Of a stretch of DNA of 64,000 nt, positions 1-11,552 are shown piece by piece. The stretch's first letter is position 1, and each line of letters starts with the position of its first letter. Location: the NCBI RefSeq assembly GCF_000344685.1, contig NW_006920411.1, positions 690,311 to 754,310 of the forward strand, read 5' to 3'. A model generated the notes under the pieces. It had not been told where the DNA came from. It did not search any database and worked only from the letters and a program-made list of their open reading frames with translations. Made by a program: the position numbers and the translations under genes. This DNA is from Gloeophyllum trabeum ATCC 11539. Taxonomy: Eukaryota > Basidiomycota > Agaricomycetes > Gloeophyllales > Gloeophyllaceae.

Positions 1-16
1 CATGGACAGACATACT

Positions 17-463
17 GGATGACTTCCCGTAAGCCAAAATTCTAGATTTCGCAGTTCTAAATGCCATCAGCGTACCTGGTCACACTCGCTGCCAGGGTGC
101 AATGGCAAAATAGAACAGTTCGTCCCATCCGTAATGCTAGACCAACGCTCGACGACTGCAAGTCACGACCATGAGGTCGCTTTCCATTTATGGCGAGCGG
201 ATCGCTCAATTTAGCAGGTGCTGATGGCAGGTTTGATACGCGGACCTCAACCGAGGCTAAGCGAGCGTTTAGAGTCGTCTGGAGATTTGGAAAGGGGGGT
301 CGACCCCCCCTGCTAGATTTAAAGTTTAGAGACGGTTTTTGCTCGGCGAGCCTCATCAAAACTTGGTCTAAGCGAGAGCGTGACAAGACGGCATCTCGGC
401 TTGATGCGTTTAGAGATTTAGAACTGCTCAAAACGCGTTCTAAATGCTTACGGGAAGTCATCC
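17..463. mobile_element. Non-autonomous TIR DNA transposon (MITE-like), copy 1
   Basis: The ends are a perfect 18-bp inverted repeat, GGATGACTTCCCGTAAGC at 17-34 and its complement at 446-463. ACT stands directly outside both ends (14-16 and 464-466), which could be a 3-bp target duplication or part of an imperfect terminus. The 447-bp interior has no transposase frame. It carries repeated TCTAAAT/TTTAGAG words and a 16-bp palindrome of six G, TCGA and six C at 294-309. The element at 26798-27274 shares the termini, the ACT flanks, the TCTAAAT words and a central palindrome, so the two form one family. The superfamily is not assignable from this sequence. Confidence 0.8.
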
Positions 464-1274
464 ACTCACCTGCCCATTGTGCTCATCCCTCAGTCCATCC
501 ATGATTTCGAGATTCACGTCCGGCATTGTGCCAGTGCACGAGCAGTTCATCATAAACAGCCATTGTAGACAGCCGTGAATGGTAGCGAGCCAGCGAGGGT
601 GGTCGACGAAGGGGAACAAGAGAGAAAATGGAAGACAAGGATACAATCAACGCCCACGCGAGGAAACGACACATTTCACCGTGACAGTTAGAGTGGTCCT
701 GCCGACCACCCGGGCCCGGCTCGCAGTTCCACGCGATGATCATTCCAGACCGTAGCACCGGCCAAGGCATACGAACTCCGTAGGGGTCTTACAGCGGGAC
801 GCTCGTTATATATCTTCATTTACAGCACAAATATAACATAGACTTCTTCTACAGAACCTTCCAACACGTACCCATACGCAACAGAAGGGGATTACTTGCA
901 CAAAAAAGTCACAAGTATTCCCTCCAAGTCAAATAATGTAGCGCTTCTGTACAAGTCCAGAGACCAAGAGTCTGAGGTCTCACGTCAAAGAACCGCCTAC
1001 TGACAGGATGTTACGCCACCGGAATCAATCGATATACAGATTAACGGCAGCTTACACTTCCATCTACATCATGGATCAACACGCAACATATCACCCTCCG
1101 ACGGAGAGCCCCGGGCATGCAATCCGGTCGTCGATATTAGTCCAGGTAGGTAGATCGTGGTGGCATAGAGGCATCCAAAGGCCACAGACTTGCCCTCCAG
1201 ACGTATAATGAGGGTCCTGCAATAATTGAACATCAGAACATCCTCCCGTACAATCCCTCTCCAGACTCACCACT
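464..1274. other. Stretch without a recognised gene
   Basis: Only short overlapping reading frames with no recognisable motif are present. The right part is the 3' flank of the minus-strand gene that ends at 1275. Confidence 0.5.
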
Positions 1275-1610
1275 TCAGCGACGACGCGCGCTGACCCCCG
1301 TGCCAGTAATCATCCCAGCAACAAGGACCAATACGATAGCCCAGAACAGCGCGCCAATAAACCTCTTCCTAGCCCTCACTCCCGCCTGCTCCACCGAATA
1401 CGGACTGCGCGGGTCATAGTACGGGAGCAGCGTCTCCGGCTGCTGCGCAAGCGGTGTGGGCCCAAATGCAGCGTGAGCATGAGAGTGCGAAGAGGCCGCA
1501 GGGGGCTCAGCGGTATCCTCCAGGGTGTATGGCGGCGGTGGAGAGGTGGGGGTTTTATTGGGATCGACGATCATGGTGGAACGGGGCCTCTCGGAAGGGT
1601 AACTGGGCAA
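1275..1610 (-). CDS. Small single-pass membrane protein with a PY motif
   Basis: This intronless frame encodes 111 aa. The N-terminal half is proline-rich and contains PPPPY (about residues 24-28), the classical ligand of WW domains in Rsp5/Nedd4 ubiquitin ligases. A second aromatic patch, LLPYYDP, lies near residue 63. Near the C terminus a hydrophobic stretch (LFWAIVLVLVAGMITG, about residues 88-103) follows an RARKRF cluster and precedes a short RRR tail, so one membrane span with flanking positive charge is expected. A second ATG at codon 13 is an alternative start. I do not recognise a named family. A role as a membrane adaptor for a WW-domain ligase is inference from the motif alone. 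Confidence 0.6.
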   Translation of the reverse strand: MPSYPSERPRSTMIVDPNKTPTSPPPPYTLEDTAEPPAASSHSHAHAAFGPTPLAQQPETLLPYYDPRSPYSVEQAGVRARKRFIGALFWAIVLVLVAGMITGTGVSARRR

Positions 1611-3061
1611 TTTATCCGACGCGAATTATGGATTAGTGCTCAACGACACGAACAAGACAGACAGAGGCGAAGCAAAGACCCTCTCAAGCACGAGGGACGA
1701 TGACCGCCTTGTGGCGGGATGAAGGCAAGAGTGCCACGCTGCGGACCGCATTCGCCACTAGTGTGCCGTCGGCAAGAAACTACAGAAAAGTGACAAGCGT
1801 CACACTGCTCGTCGTCACTAAGCAAGACGATCGCGAAGGTCGTGAACTCGTCGTGAAATTCGTCTTCGGAGTTCGGGTTGGACCAAGACTTGGCATGTAG
1901 CACTAACTGATTGCATGTTAGACCATGCAGTCTACTAGTCTTGCGATCTTGAATCTTGTACGTAGGATCACCGGGAAGTCGATTCAACATTAGACAGTGA
2001 GGAGATAATGTAGTATTCCAGTCTAACGTACATAAGACAATGGAAGTGACATGTTGATACACGAAGGCTAGAGCAATTACAGTGCCGGTAGGAAGAGGAG
2101 ATGATCTGGAACGGAAAACCCTTCATACGACGTCCCGCCACCTGGCTGACTGTCCTTCCAAGGGACATGCGGCCTTGCCAGCATCAATACGACTTCACCC
2201 GGTTACAGAGCATGACGGAAGATTCGTTCTGAGGCCGCAAAAGCGTTCAGTAAAGACCTTGATGAGTATGTAGCACTGATAGGACGCCGCAGGGTGTATG
2301 TGTAGGCATGCCGGGGACCCGAGACGTCGGCGGGAGGTTCCCGCGGACGTCCGAGGGTAGAGCAGAAACTGAAGTCCGTGCTCCGTGGGCGCCCATGGAT
2401 ATCGAGAATGAGGGGTACAGCATGAACTAGCATGGACGCATGAATGAGTGGACCGTAAAGTGCCTTGGAGGGATGTTATGTTACGATATAGTTGTGTTCG
2501 TCGAGACATCGAACCCGAGTCGTTGTTCGAAGAATACTTAAGCAATCCCCCCTTCCGGGAGATTCCAGCTGAGATAAAATGCTTGGTCGACTACAAGTAA
2601 GGATACCTTCCTTGCGGGGAATGCTTGAGCAGGGTTGTGCGACAGGGATGAGCAGGCTGGAAGACCCTGGAAGCGAACCGGCTCGCTGCAGAGCAGAAAT
2701 AGCACAGGGACTTCGTGGAGCGGCGCGAAGATACCGAGCCTACGGAGGGTTGTTGTCGCCGGTCGAGATAAAGTGCGTACACAGTCTCGGCGAAGCAGGT
2801 TTCCGCCAAGCCAGATGGTCTGGTACTGAACTCAAGGTACCAAGCTATACCACCGGGCGCAGGAACCTGAGCAACTCGACCGAGAGAGGGGCGCGCGCAG
2901 GGGGGTGGGAGGGAACATACCTTTGCGATACTACCTCCACGGACCCTACGCGTGTAGACAGGGTGGCCGTAAAGGTGGTACAACTAGCGTGAAGTCCAGG
3001 ACCGCATCGCAATGTATTTCTCAACATCACGAACATTGCAAACCAAGTCGCGGCAAGCGAC
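1611..3061. other. Stretch without a supported gene
   Basis: Short frames exist on both strands but none shows a known motif or a convincing exon chain. A plus-strand peptide around 2480-2600 (containing the words EEYLSNPPF and EIPAEIKCL) looks protein-like and could be a gene relic, but it runs quickly into a stop and cannot be extended. Confidence 0.4.
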
Positions 3062-3063
3062 TA

Positions 3064-3446
3064 CTGTACCGATACGACCTTAGGCAACGCAACGGCTTAT
3101 GTAATTCACCGTGGGAATGTGGCAGGTCAAGCAACGTCTCCGTCGGGACAAGGGACACATGCAACGCAACCTGCAGTTGCGCGTACTAAGGTGAGGGTAA
3201 TGCAATGTTGATACACTCCTCAGATAGATCTGAGGCTCAAATCGCTGAGAGAAGACTCAGAAGAAGCTTCAAGAGGGTTTCCAAAGCACCTGCGAATAAA
3301 TTTGTTCATTTTTCCCCATTTAGCGCGGATTTAGGCTCCGGGGCCCCAAGCAACGAGGTGTCCGGGACACGGGACAAATCTCAAAATAGGCAACGGCGAC
3401 GGACCTCTCGGGACACGGGACGTTGCCTAAGGTCGTATCGGTACAG
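3064..3446. mobile_element. TA-flanked TIR element (Tc1/mariner-type MITE)
   Basis: A perfect 26-bp inverted repeat starting CTGTACCGATAC occupies 3064-3089 and, complemented, 3421-3446. Each end is bordered by TA (3062-3063 and 3447-3448), the target duplication expected for Tc1/mariner transposition. The 383-bp body has no transposase frame. Subterminal words such as GGGACACGGGAC recur inside. It is non-autonomous and would depend on a transposase encoded elsewhere. Confidence 0.82.
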
Positions 3447-3483
3447 TACCACAGGACAGCAGAGCTGGCTGCTGTTGCAAGTA

Positions 3484-4117
3484 CTATCATTTTGGGGGTT
3501 CTGTCAAGATCTCGGAAAACAGCCTGCCACAGGCCCGCTCCTTGGACAATCATTTTACTTTCAGTCAGGCATCATAATAAACCCTCCTAAGTACCATCTG
3601 CGCAAATAACCACCTCAATTGACTGGGCAAAAAATAATAGAGAGAGATGCCGGTGACGGACCCACAGTCGCAGGTAGTTCTGTCAAAGCGTCACACGCGA
3701 GTCACAGTAAGGAATCCGCGCCAATTTCGTCACGCATTTGTCACACCCAGGACCCTTGCACTTCTGTCAAACATACGATAGGAGCAGTTGGAATTGCTTT
3801 AACACCAATCGGGTGGGTGAACCATGTTTAGCTATACATAATACAGTGTTCCCCAGTGAGCCGATATTTGCCGGAAGACTGTAGGCCCAGAGATCTAATA
3901 CATCAGGCCTGTTTCTCATGATTACACTGGGCTGTTTGGACAGTGTTCGTCCTCCCATTCAACAATGGTAGAAGATATGACAGTTCTGACTTCACAGGCG
4001 TTCTCTACGGGTTACAATTCACCTATGTACCAATCCGCTAAGTCACCCGTTACATATTTGTTGAGATTTCGGAGTTCTGTCAAAAATCTGACTTTGACAG
4101 AACCCCCAAAATGATAG
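3484..4117. mobile_element. TA-flanked TIR element, second family
   Basis: A perfect 24-bp inverted repeat starting CTATCATTTTGGGGG occupies 3484-3507 and, complemented, 4094-4117, with TA on both sides (3482-3483 and 4118-4119). The 634-bp body has no transposase frame. The terminal word TTCTGTCAAA recurs internally at 3678-3687, 3762-3771 and 4075-4084, as expected for repeated transposase-binding sites. Its ends differ from those of the element at 3064-3446, so it is a separate family that inserted 37 bp away. Confidence 0.82.
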
Positions 4118-4544
4118 TAGGCATTGGCAAGGGGAGACAAACGGCGTCGTGCGCGAGCGTCGGAGGTGGAGTCGACGGACTGGGTGAAGCGTAGTCAGAG
4201 TCGACTTCGCGGTCATTTCGTACCCTGATGGTTTTCTACAATTCCGCCTGACGCCTGTAATAAGCCTCTGACGGTGTCTTCAGTTGAGGTAACACTAGCC
4301 GTAACACAAAGCCACGTTTTCTCAATCGCCCCTCCCGTGGCCACAGTCCACACCCACAGCTGGCAGAACAGCCCGCTTTGTTACGCTTCGGTCGGGAGTA
4401 CATAGCCGCTCAGAGATTCCCACGTCCTTCTAGTGCCGGTGAACCGAGCTGCAGGCCACGGTGATCCTGATTATTTCGTTGCCTCTGCGTTGTGGAGTCT
4501 GCATGGCTTGTCCCCTCCTGCGACTTTAGCAGCCAGCTTTTCCT
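4118..4544 (+). promoter_or_regulatory. 5' flank of the TRP-like gene
   Basis: There is no gene. The stretch lies between the TA-flanked element and the ATG at 4545 and should contain the promoter and 5' UTR. No clear TATA box was seen. Confidence 0.4.
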
Positions 4545-7500
4545 ATGGACCGTCTCTTCGCTCCGCTTAACCGCCTTTCCTGGTTTCTGTTCTTCCTGAC
4601 GACTCTCTTCTACGGTTCCTACGCGCAGCCCGCCACCGTGCCCTTTCATGACTGCTTCTCCGGCAACCACGACGTCAAGCTCAATGTCTCGACGGTATAT
4701 GCGCAGTTGTTGCAGAATGACTCCCTGGGGAAGTATCTGAATGTGACCGTGCTGGGGGAGAGCCCGCAGAATATCTCTGGTCGGGCTGATGGGAGCAATA
4801 ATCTTGGTGCGTATACGAGTCTTCTATGGAGTTATCTAGTCCAACAGCCATGTAGCTACGCTATTCACCGACACCGAAATGCTTACATTCGCGGTGTTCG
4901 ACAATAGCTCGTATCTATGTAGCACCATCCAGCCGCCGTCTCCTGTGTACGACCAGGTCAACCCGTACGATAGATACTGCCCCCTCCCCGCAGGTCCATT
5001 CGCACTAGCCACCACGGTCACATTAAACCGCCAGTCCTACGAGCTCGTTACGCTTGACACCCGAATCAAGGCCGTCGATCCTTTCAGCAATGAGATCCTC
5101 TGCGTCGACGTCTACGTTACGCCCCTCAGCCCAGGTGTAATGGGCTACGTCTATGGCCATGCGATCGTCGTGTTCTGGTTCACCGTCGCGCTTACGATTG
5201 CATATTGGGTCGTCGTCGGCCTCGCCAGGATAGTATCTGCATGGGGAAGAGGTGCCTCTCGCATGGGTCCGGGCCTCTGGTCTCGGGCGGAAAGTCTGGG
5301 GTTCATCCTAGCTAGTGCGATCAGTGGTGAACGTTTGGCGAAGTCTCCAGCACTCATGAGATTCGGTGATTAGGGCAGACTTCCTTGTCGGGACTCCTAT
5401 TGATGTTGTACAGGTACTCCGTCAATGAGGGACATCATATTCCATACGCAGTGGTCCGCAGCGCTAGCCATGGTCGCTGTCCAATGGCCTTCCTTCGTCT
5501 GTACGTACCTCCCGCAATATATATTAATCGTGTTGTAACCCCGTGCTGTAGATCCCTTGCTCTCTCAAACTGCTTGGTCTATGCTCTCATATAGTGAGCA
5601 GTTGTCTCCTTGGTTCTCCCTGCTCTCTGACACCGTCCAGACATGACACTAACTCAGGGTGGCGCAAACGACGATTCACTCCTGTGGAATCCGCTCTCCG
5701 TCCCGCCCTTCAATCCACCCTCCAATTTTGCCGACCAGCTGTCCGATCCCAACAGTGTCCTGTACATCGACACTTCCGTCTCCAACACCATCTTCAGCCT
5801 CCCACCGGGCGCATCGAACGGCATCGAGTCCTTCGCCTACACAGTCGGCCTGCGCCCCCGCGACCTCTTCGGCATCTGCCTCGCCCTCTTCCTCGCCATC
5901 ATCGCCGCGACAATCGTGCTCTCCCTGCTCGTCTGGTTCATCGACTGGCTCGCGTCCCTCCTCTCCGGCACAATCACGCTCGGCCGGCCGCCCTCTCGCC
6001 TCGGCCTCGCCACGGGCACACGCAGCCCGCGCTACTCGGCGGGGAGCAAGGACCTGCTCGACGGCGTGGGCACGACGGGGAGCCCCGCCGAGGAGGACAA
6101 GTCCCTCAACGGGCACTTCATCCTGCGCGCGGCCACGAAGATCCCGATGGCAGGCAAGAGCTGGTGGAAGCTGCGCCCCGGCCCGAACTCGTTCCACTGG
6201 AGCGTGCTGCACGGGAACCTCGTGCGCATCCTCATCCTGTTCCACCTGCCCATCACGATCTTCTCGTGCTACCAGATGACGCTCGGGCGCGGGCACGCGA
6301 GCCTGGCGTCGATCGTGCTCGCGGCGCTGTCGTTCGCGGTGTTCTCGGTCATCATTCCCTTCTTCCTCGTCATACGGTTGACGCTCACGAGCACGAATAA
6401 GCTGTACGACGAGACGCGCACGCTGCTCAGTTTTGGACCGCTGTATAACCATTATCGGCACGGGAGCCAGTTGTTTGCGTGCTTGCTGTTCGCGACGAAC
6501 TTAGTGTTTGGAGTCACTATTGGGTGTGGCCAGAAGAGCGGGACGGCGCAGGCGATTATCATCCTGGTTGTAGAGCTTGGGACGGCACTCGCTACAAGCT
6601 TGTGGCTGCCCTGGGGCCAAGGAGCTAGTATGGGTTTGATCAGCTTCTTGTTCTGCGTCGCCAGGATTGTCATTGCTGTTTTACTCGTCATATTAACGCC
6701 CACGGTGAGTACGGGCTATCCATTTGTCTGAGCAGCAACTGATCACTTTCTTAGGTATCCATAGGTGAACCAGCAGGAGCATGGGTATCATATGCGATCC
6801 TGTTCATCCTGGGCCTGATATACTTGGCATACCTTCTGATGCTGATCGTCAAACTTATCGAGGCTGCCGTCCGTATATTCGGCGGCGTGGGCTTTGACAG
6901 GAGCAGGCACGTCGTCGACAGCGGGCTCTTCGGGGCTTGCGGGCTGCTGGGCTGCTGTGGCTCCAGGCGGGGCGGCCATCGCTCGCGCAGGCGGACACAC
7001 TACCGCGCAGCGGAAATACCCCAGCAGCAACCGGAATTTGCGCTGTCGCGGCCGCAGAAGTTGGCTACACCGAGCCAAAGTCACTCCGCCCCACCGTCGG
7101 TCCTCCGGCCCGAGCAAGCCCTCCGACCGTACCGGGAGGACAGCGACGATGAAAGTGGGTTCATCATGGGATCGTGGCAGCCCTTCCCCAGGCCGGGGTA
7201 TAGTCCGGTGGATAACCAAGCTCCGTCCCTTCCCGAGACGTCGACGAACAAGTCTGGGTTTACGAGGGTCGGCGGGGGACGCGCACACTACGATAATCCT
7301 TACGACATCGCTTCTGGCTCTACTGTTTCGTTCCCGTCCGTGGATAGGAGAGCTGGCTCGTCGCATACCCTCGGGACACCTAGGCTGAGACCCGAGGATG
7401 ACGACTCACCACCGCCCACACCAAGTATCGCGAGCCAACCGCGACAAGCCGTCGCACTCCCACCCGTGTCAAATCTGCCGCCTGGCGCGATGCCCCCAGC

Positions 7501-7984
7501 GCACGTCCGGACGAAGTCCCAGACTGCTATCATCGAAGACGCTTCTTCGTACTTCAACCCATCGGCGTCTTCTGCGCCGATGCTGGGCAGTCTGAGCGCG
7601 GCAGTGGAGAACAGTAGATTACAGCCGGAGCCGCAGCGTGCTACGCACGAACAAGAGCAGACGGTGGACGACGATTGGACTTCCGAGATGATCCAGCCCA
7701 AGAAGAAACACTGGTTCAACCTCCGTAAACCTAGGCGGTACAGCGAGGGTAACCCGCTGCAGCTAGATGAGAGCGCTCCGGATGAGCAGCCACAGGCGTC
7801 AGGCAAGTCGTTTGTGGTTATCAGGGACCGCAAACCCGCCGGGAGAGCAAGTGAAGAGCCGAGATCAAGGAGGTCAGAGAGTGGAATACCGTCGTCGGAC
7901 GACGCAGAACGGCCGAAGTCGTTTGTTGTCTTACGAGGTAATAACAATAGTTCGGGAGAGCCGAGTGGGTCTGGACAGTCATGA
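4545..7984 (+). CDS. TRP-like ion channel family membrane protein
   Basis: Six exons join to 1064 aa. Introns are 4807-4855, 5366-5413, 5501-5551, 5594-5640 and 6705-6754, all GT-AG. The N terminus is a signal peptide (hydrophobic FLFFLTTLFYG before the YAQPAT cleavage region). A secreted or lumenal domain of about 180 residues follows with several N-glycosylation sequons. The central part has many membrane spans, including VVFWFTVALTIAYWVVVGLA, LFGICLALFLAIIAATIVL and LFILGLIYLAYLLMLIV. A roughly 340-residue hydrophilic, Ser/Pro-rich cytoplasmic tail ends the protein. This order matches the fungal TRP-like family (Pkd2/Flc-like). Placement in plasma membrane, ER or vacuole cannot be decided from the sequence. 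The start is the first ATG that gives a signal peptide. Confidence 0.75.
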
Positions 7985-8127
7985 TTATGCTTGAGTTACG
8001 GACTCTCCGAGAGCATACCCTGCTCATGTTGTACAGCATACTATTTTAATTATACCGGAATAGTTCGACCATCATGGATTGTGTGCTCTTACATATACTA
8101 TACATACCGACGTGCTGTATCCAAACC

Positions 8128-10781
8128 TCAATATTCACTAGATTCTTCGTCGTCGATTACACTTCCGGTACCGCCGACCCAGAATATCCTAAAGTCCTCA
8201 TACCCCTTCTTGATCCAACAGTAGATGCCCTCCTCTCTCGCCAACTTCGACCTGATCTCGTCTGTCGACAAGCTATCGAACGAAGAATTGGAGAGCGTGC
8301 TTGCAGTGGAGTAGCTACGGTTGAGATGCGCAAACAGCGGCCGATGCCATTGTCCACCGGTGCACAAGAAGTCAGTGTCCCCGCCAAGATCCACGTAAGC
8401 CCGGACGGGCTCGAACGCCCGACCCTTGCCCTTACTCGACGCAAGTGCAGAAAGAGGCAGCTCCTGCACTTCGATGCCGTCGTCGCCCAAGCCAACGAGC
8501 TGCAAGAAAGGCTGTGTGATATCATCATCTTCGTCCGGTAGACATACGCGCGGGATGACATGCTTCGGCGTATAGTTCCAATGCAGAGCGAGGACAGGCG
8601 GCGTTGCTGGCACATTTGCAGGCAGCGGTGAGGCAAACAGATGCGTCACCCGCCCCCTGGACAGACAGTACATGCCCTGCGTGAGGCCGTGGTGCCGCGA
8701 GGACGAGTTCATAGTCATCGGGATCTCGACTCTTTGCGGCGGGAGCCACGCGCCCTTGGTTTCCTTCGCAAATCCAATATGCCCTCCATCCATCGACAAG
8801 CGCGAGCGCCGCGCACTCGAGGACGTCGGCGATAGGCTGTTGGCACTCGCGCCCTCGTACATCTCGACCTCGCCGACAGACGCGTCCGCGATGCGGATGA
8901 TGCCCGCCTTCTTTTCGAAGATGACGAAGAGGCAGAGCTGGTTGCCGTAGTTCAGGAAGCGGCCAATCATTGACGAGTGCCGCTGGTGAGATTTTCGCCC
9001 TGAGGAGGATTCGCGGACGTGCGCGACGTCGGAGACGCTGCGCGCAATCGTGTCTGGGTAGGTTTGGTGAACGAACGATACGGACCGTGCATGGAAAGGT
9101 GTGTAGAATTCCTACAAACCCAATTGCGAGTTAGGATAATAACTGGTGCCGCCATCTTTACACGATGCAGTACTGACCTTGACGAAAGTAAAGGCGCGTT
9201 CACCCCTGGGTGTCTCGTACAACAGAATGTTATTCTTCGTAGCGACCGCAAGCAGCGTCCCTCCCCCCTTCTTATTCTGGTCTTTATACAGATCATACGA
9301 CAGCACGGACGTATGCGCCAAGCGCGCCCCCGCAAGCGGCACGAAGTCCGTCGCCCACCGCAGCGGCAGCTCGTCCACCACGTCCCACCCCGAGTCGCCA
9401 GAGTTGCTGCGCACGGGCGCGAGGCTCTCGCTGCTCGCGTTAAACGGCGTGTCCAGGCGCGTGATGGAGGAGCTCGGGCTCAGCGTGGCCGTAGACTTGG
9501 TCGAGCCGGGAGAGAAGGAGGCGCGGCGGTCCGTGTGCTCGCGGTGCTGCGAGCCACTGGGGGTGTCGAGGATGAGCGACTTGAGACCCTTGGTGAGGCT
9601 GTGCGTGGAGGAGTGGTGTTTCTTCTTGATCGCCGTTTGCTGGGGCTGCCAGTTCCCTGGCCTGCGTAGGTCTAAGGGGCGGGCGTTCTGCAAAGCGTAT
9701 GAGTGATAGCATGTCTACGTAGTGGGGTCGATGCAGCCTTCACCTTTTGTGTCGTTGCCCACCGGGCTAAACTCGCGAGGCTTGCGAGACTATATAGCCT
9801 TAGGCTTCGGAAGGACTCCTGATCCTTCGGTGTGTCGCTCTCCGGATGCCCAACAAGTGCTAAGACCACACCCTGGGGCGTGCTGCTCCCGTTACTCTCG
9901 ACCTCGAGATACGACATCTGATAGACCCTACCATGAGCACATCAGTAGGGAGCGTACAGCCGGGTGATCTTCGCATACCCTTCACCTTGCCAGATCAGCT
10001 TGGCCTGTGCGTCGCTGGGGCCTTTAGTGGTTAGCCCTCCGTCCGTCCATTCCTGAGGAAACATGTCCAGCACCGATAACCCGTCATCGTGGCCGATCAG
10101 CAGCATGCGATCTCCGGGTAGGGGCAAGAGGGAACGGATGGGGGACGTGGTGTGTGGCAGAAAGCGGGAGCCGAAGTTGCTCAGTCTGAGGTGTGAGGGT
10201 GGGATGGATTGGGGGATGACGGGCGGTGTGCGGTCGGGGGTGAAGAAGGGGGATATGGGGGGCATGGTCATGTTCGTCGTCTGCACATGGAGCATGCCGG
10301 GGGTGGGTGGCTGATTTACAACTAAAGGGGGGAGGGGTTTCTGAGTGTCCGGCGGTGGCGGGGGCGGCTGAGGAGGTTCTATCTTCAAGGGCACGATGCG
10401 TTAAGTTGTTGTGGGCACCTTTATGGGAACGAAACTGGACATACATCCCACCCTCTTGCTCGTCGCTGCTCCCGTACCGCCGGTGTGAGGTCTGCATATC
10501 GTTCCGCAGCTCTTATTCGCAGAGACAAGGGTTGGTGAAGGCAGACAGACAGCGTGAGTGGCGTCGACTCACCTCTTCTCCACCCATCCCCGCCACCGAC
10601 CGAACCTTTAACCCAGTATTCAGCATCGTAACTGGGCCCACCGTCCAGCCACGCACCTTGAATTAGGCCCGCTGGCCGCGGCGAGATCGTCGTAAGTCGG
10701 GAGCTCGTCTCCGTTGCTGGTCGTCCCTTCCTGATCCTGCTCGGGGCCTGGCTGGTACTGTCCACGGTCTTGGTTGGACAT
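8128..10781 (-). CDS. CNH-domain protein
   Basis: The gene starts at the ATG at 10781 and is read through at least six exons to TGA at 8128-8130. The N terminus is acidic and disordered and carries ELPTYDD, an LPxY-type PY motif. A short basic helix (RAAERYADL...REQRRARGWD) and a proline-rich linker follow. The rest matches a citron-homology (CNH) beta-propeller: LLIGHDDGLSVLDM opens the first blades, then LIWQGEGVYQMSYLEVE, ATKNNILLYE and a C-terminal half with LFVIFEKKAGIIRI. The exon junction before VYQM needs the donor at about 10000, which gives a 50-nt intron. CNH domains bind small GTPases or vesicle-tethering partners. No RhoGEF or kinase domain is attached here, so the cellular role is unknown. 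Confidence 0.68.
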
Positions 10782-11552
10782 GCTGTATCCCTACCGCTGT
10801 TCTTCGCACGCGGGGGTATATAAGTGTAGGGTCAAGGTGAACGGTTATTTCGGAGGACGGTGTATCGCGAGAAGATGCACCGCCTCTAGGCCAAGTTCCT
10901 CCGCGCTGCGCTTACTTTGTGGCGGTGGCCGAGGCGTACCCGTCCGGATGTTTGCCTTGTGTTTGGCGGCCAGCTTGCAGGTGGAGGTGGCAGCGAATAA
11001 AGTGCAGTCGCAGCATGTCGGATGATCACATCTGGAATCCATTCAATGAAGCCATCGTTCGTCGATCAGGGATCTATAAATGTGCCTGGAGCAGGCCATC
11101 CAGACTATTCTTAACCAGGATGTCTCAACCAACACAGCTGTGTCAAGATGTGAGAAGTATCTTACAGGAGGTATACTGATACAGATCTTGCCGAGAACAA
11201 GGGGGGTGTCTGCTACGATACCTGAATTTCTCCGGCGTGATACCTAGGCCGCAACATTCAAGTAGAAGAAAGTTGACACGATGAAGGTATGCCAAAAAGG
11301 CTTATGATTGTCTACCCCTCAGTATCTAGTTGATGCGGAGACCAACTGAATGTACCTCACGGACTGGACGGCTTACCGAGAATATTGTCTTATACGGGAA
11401 CAAAAGCCACACTAGCATACGGAGAAGGTAGTCGCAGGTGCATGAGGCAAGCGGTACAAGGTCGCGGAAGGAGGTATCCGTGAAAAAGACGAGAACACGT
11501 TGCAGGAAGAAAAGGTCGCCAGACGATGCCCATAAGGTATGAAATACTCCCA
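10782..11552. other. Stretch without a recognised gene
   Basis: It lies between the 5' end of the minus-strand CNH gene and the 3' end of the next minus-strand gene. It should hold the CNH promoter near 10800-11000. Scattered short frames lack motifs. TATAAAT occurs near 11075 on the plus strand, with no plus-strand gene downstream. Confidence 0.45.

Noticed and set aside
5594..6461. Long overlapping frames on both strands (for example 5676-6461 minus and 5594-6400 plus) rich in Arg, Ala and Pro.
   Set aside because: They are mirror and shifted frames of the GC-rich TRP-like exon and have low-complexity composition without motifs.
9942..10010. A 30-nt intron in the CNH gene.
   Set aside because: Too short. 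Using the upstream donor after the GEG codons gives a normal 50-nt intron and restores QGEGVYQMSYLEVE.
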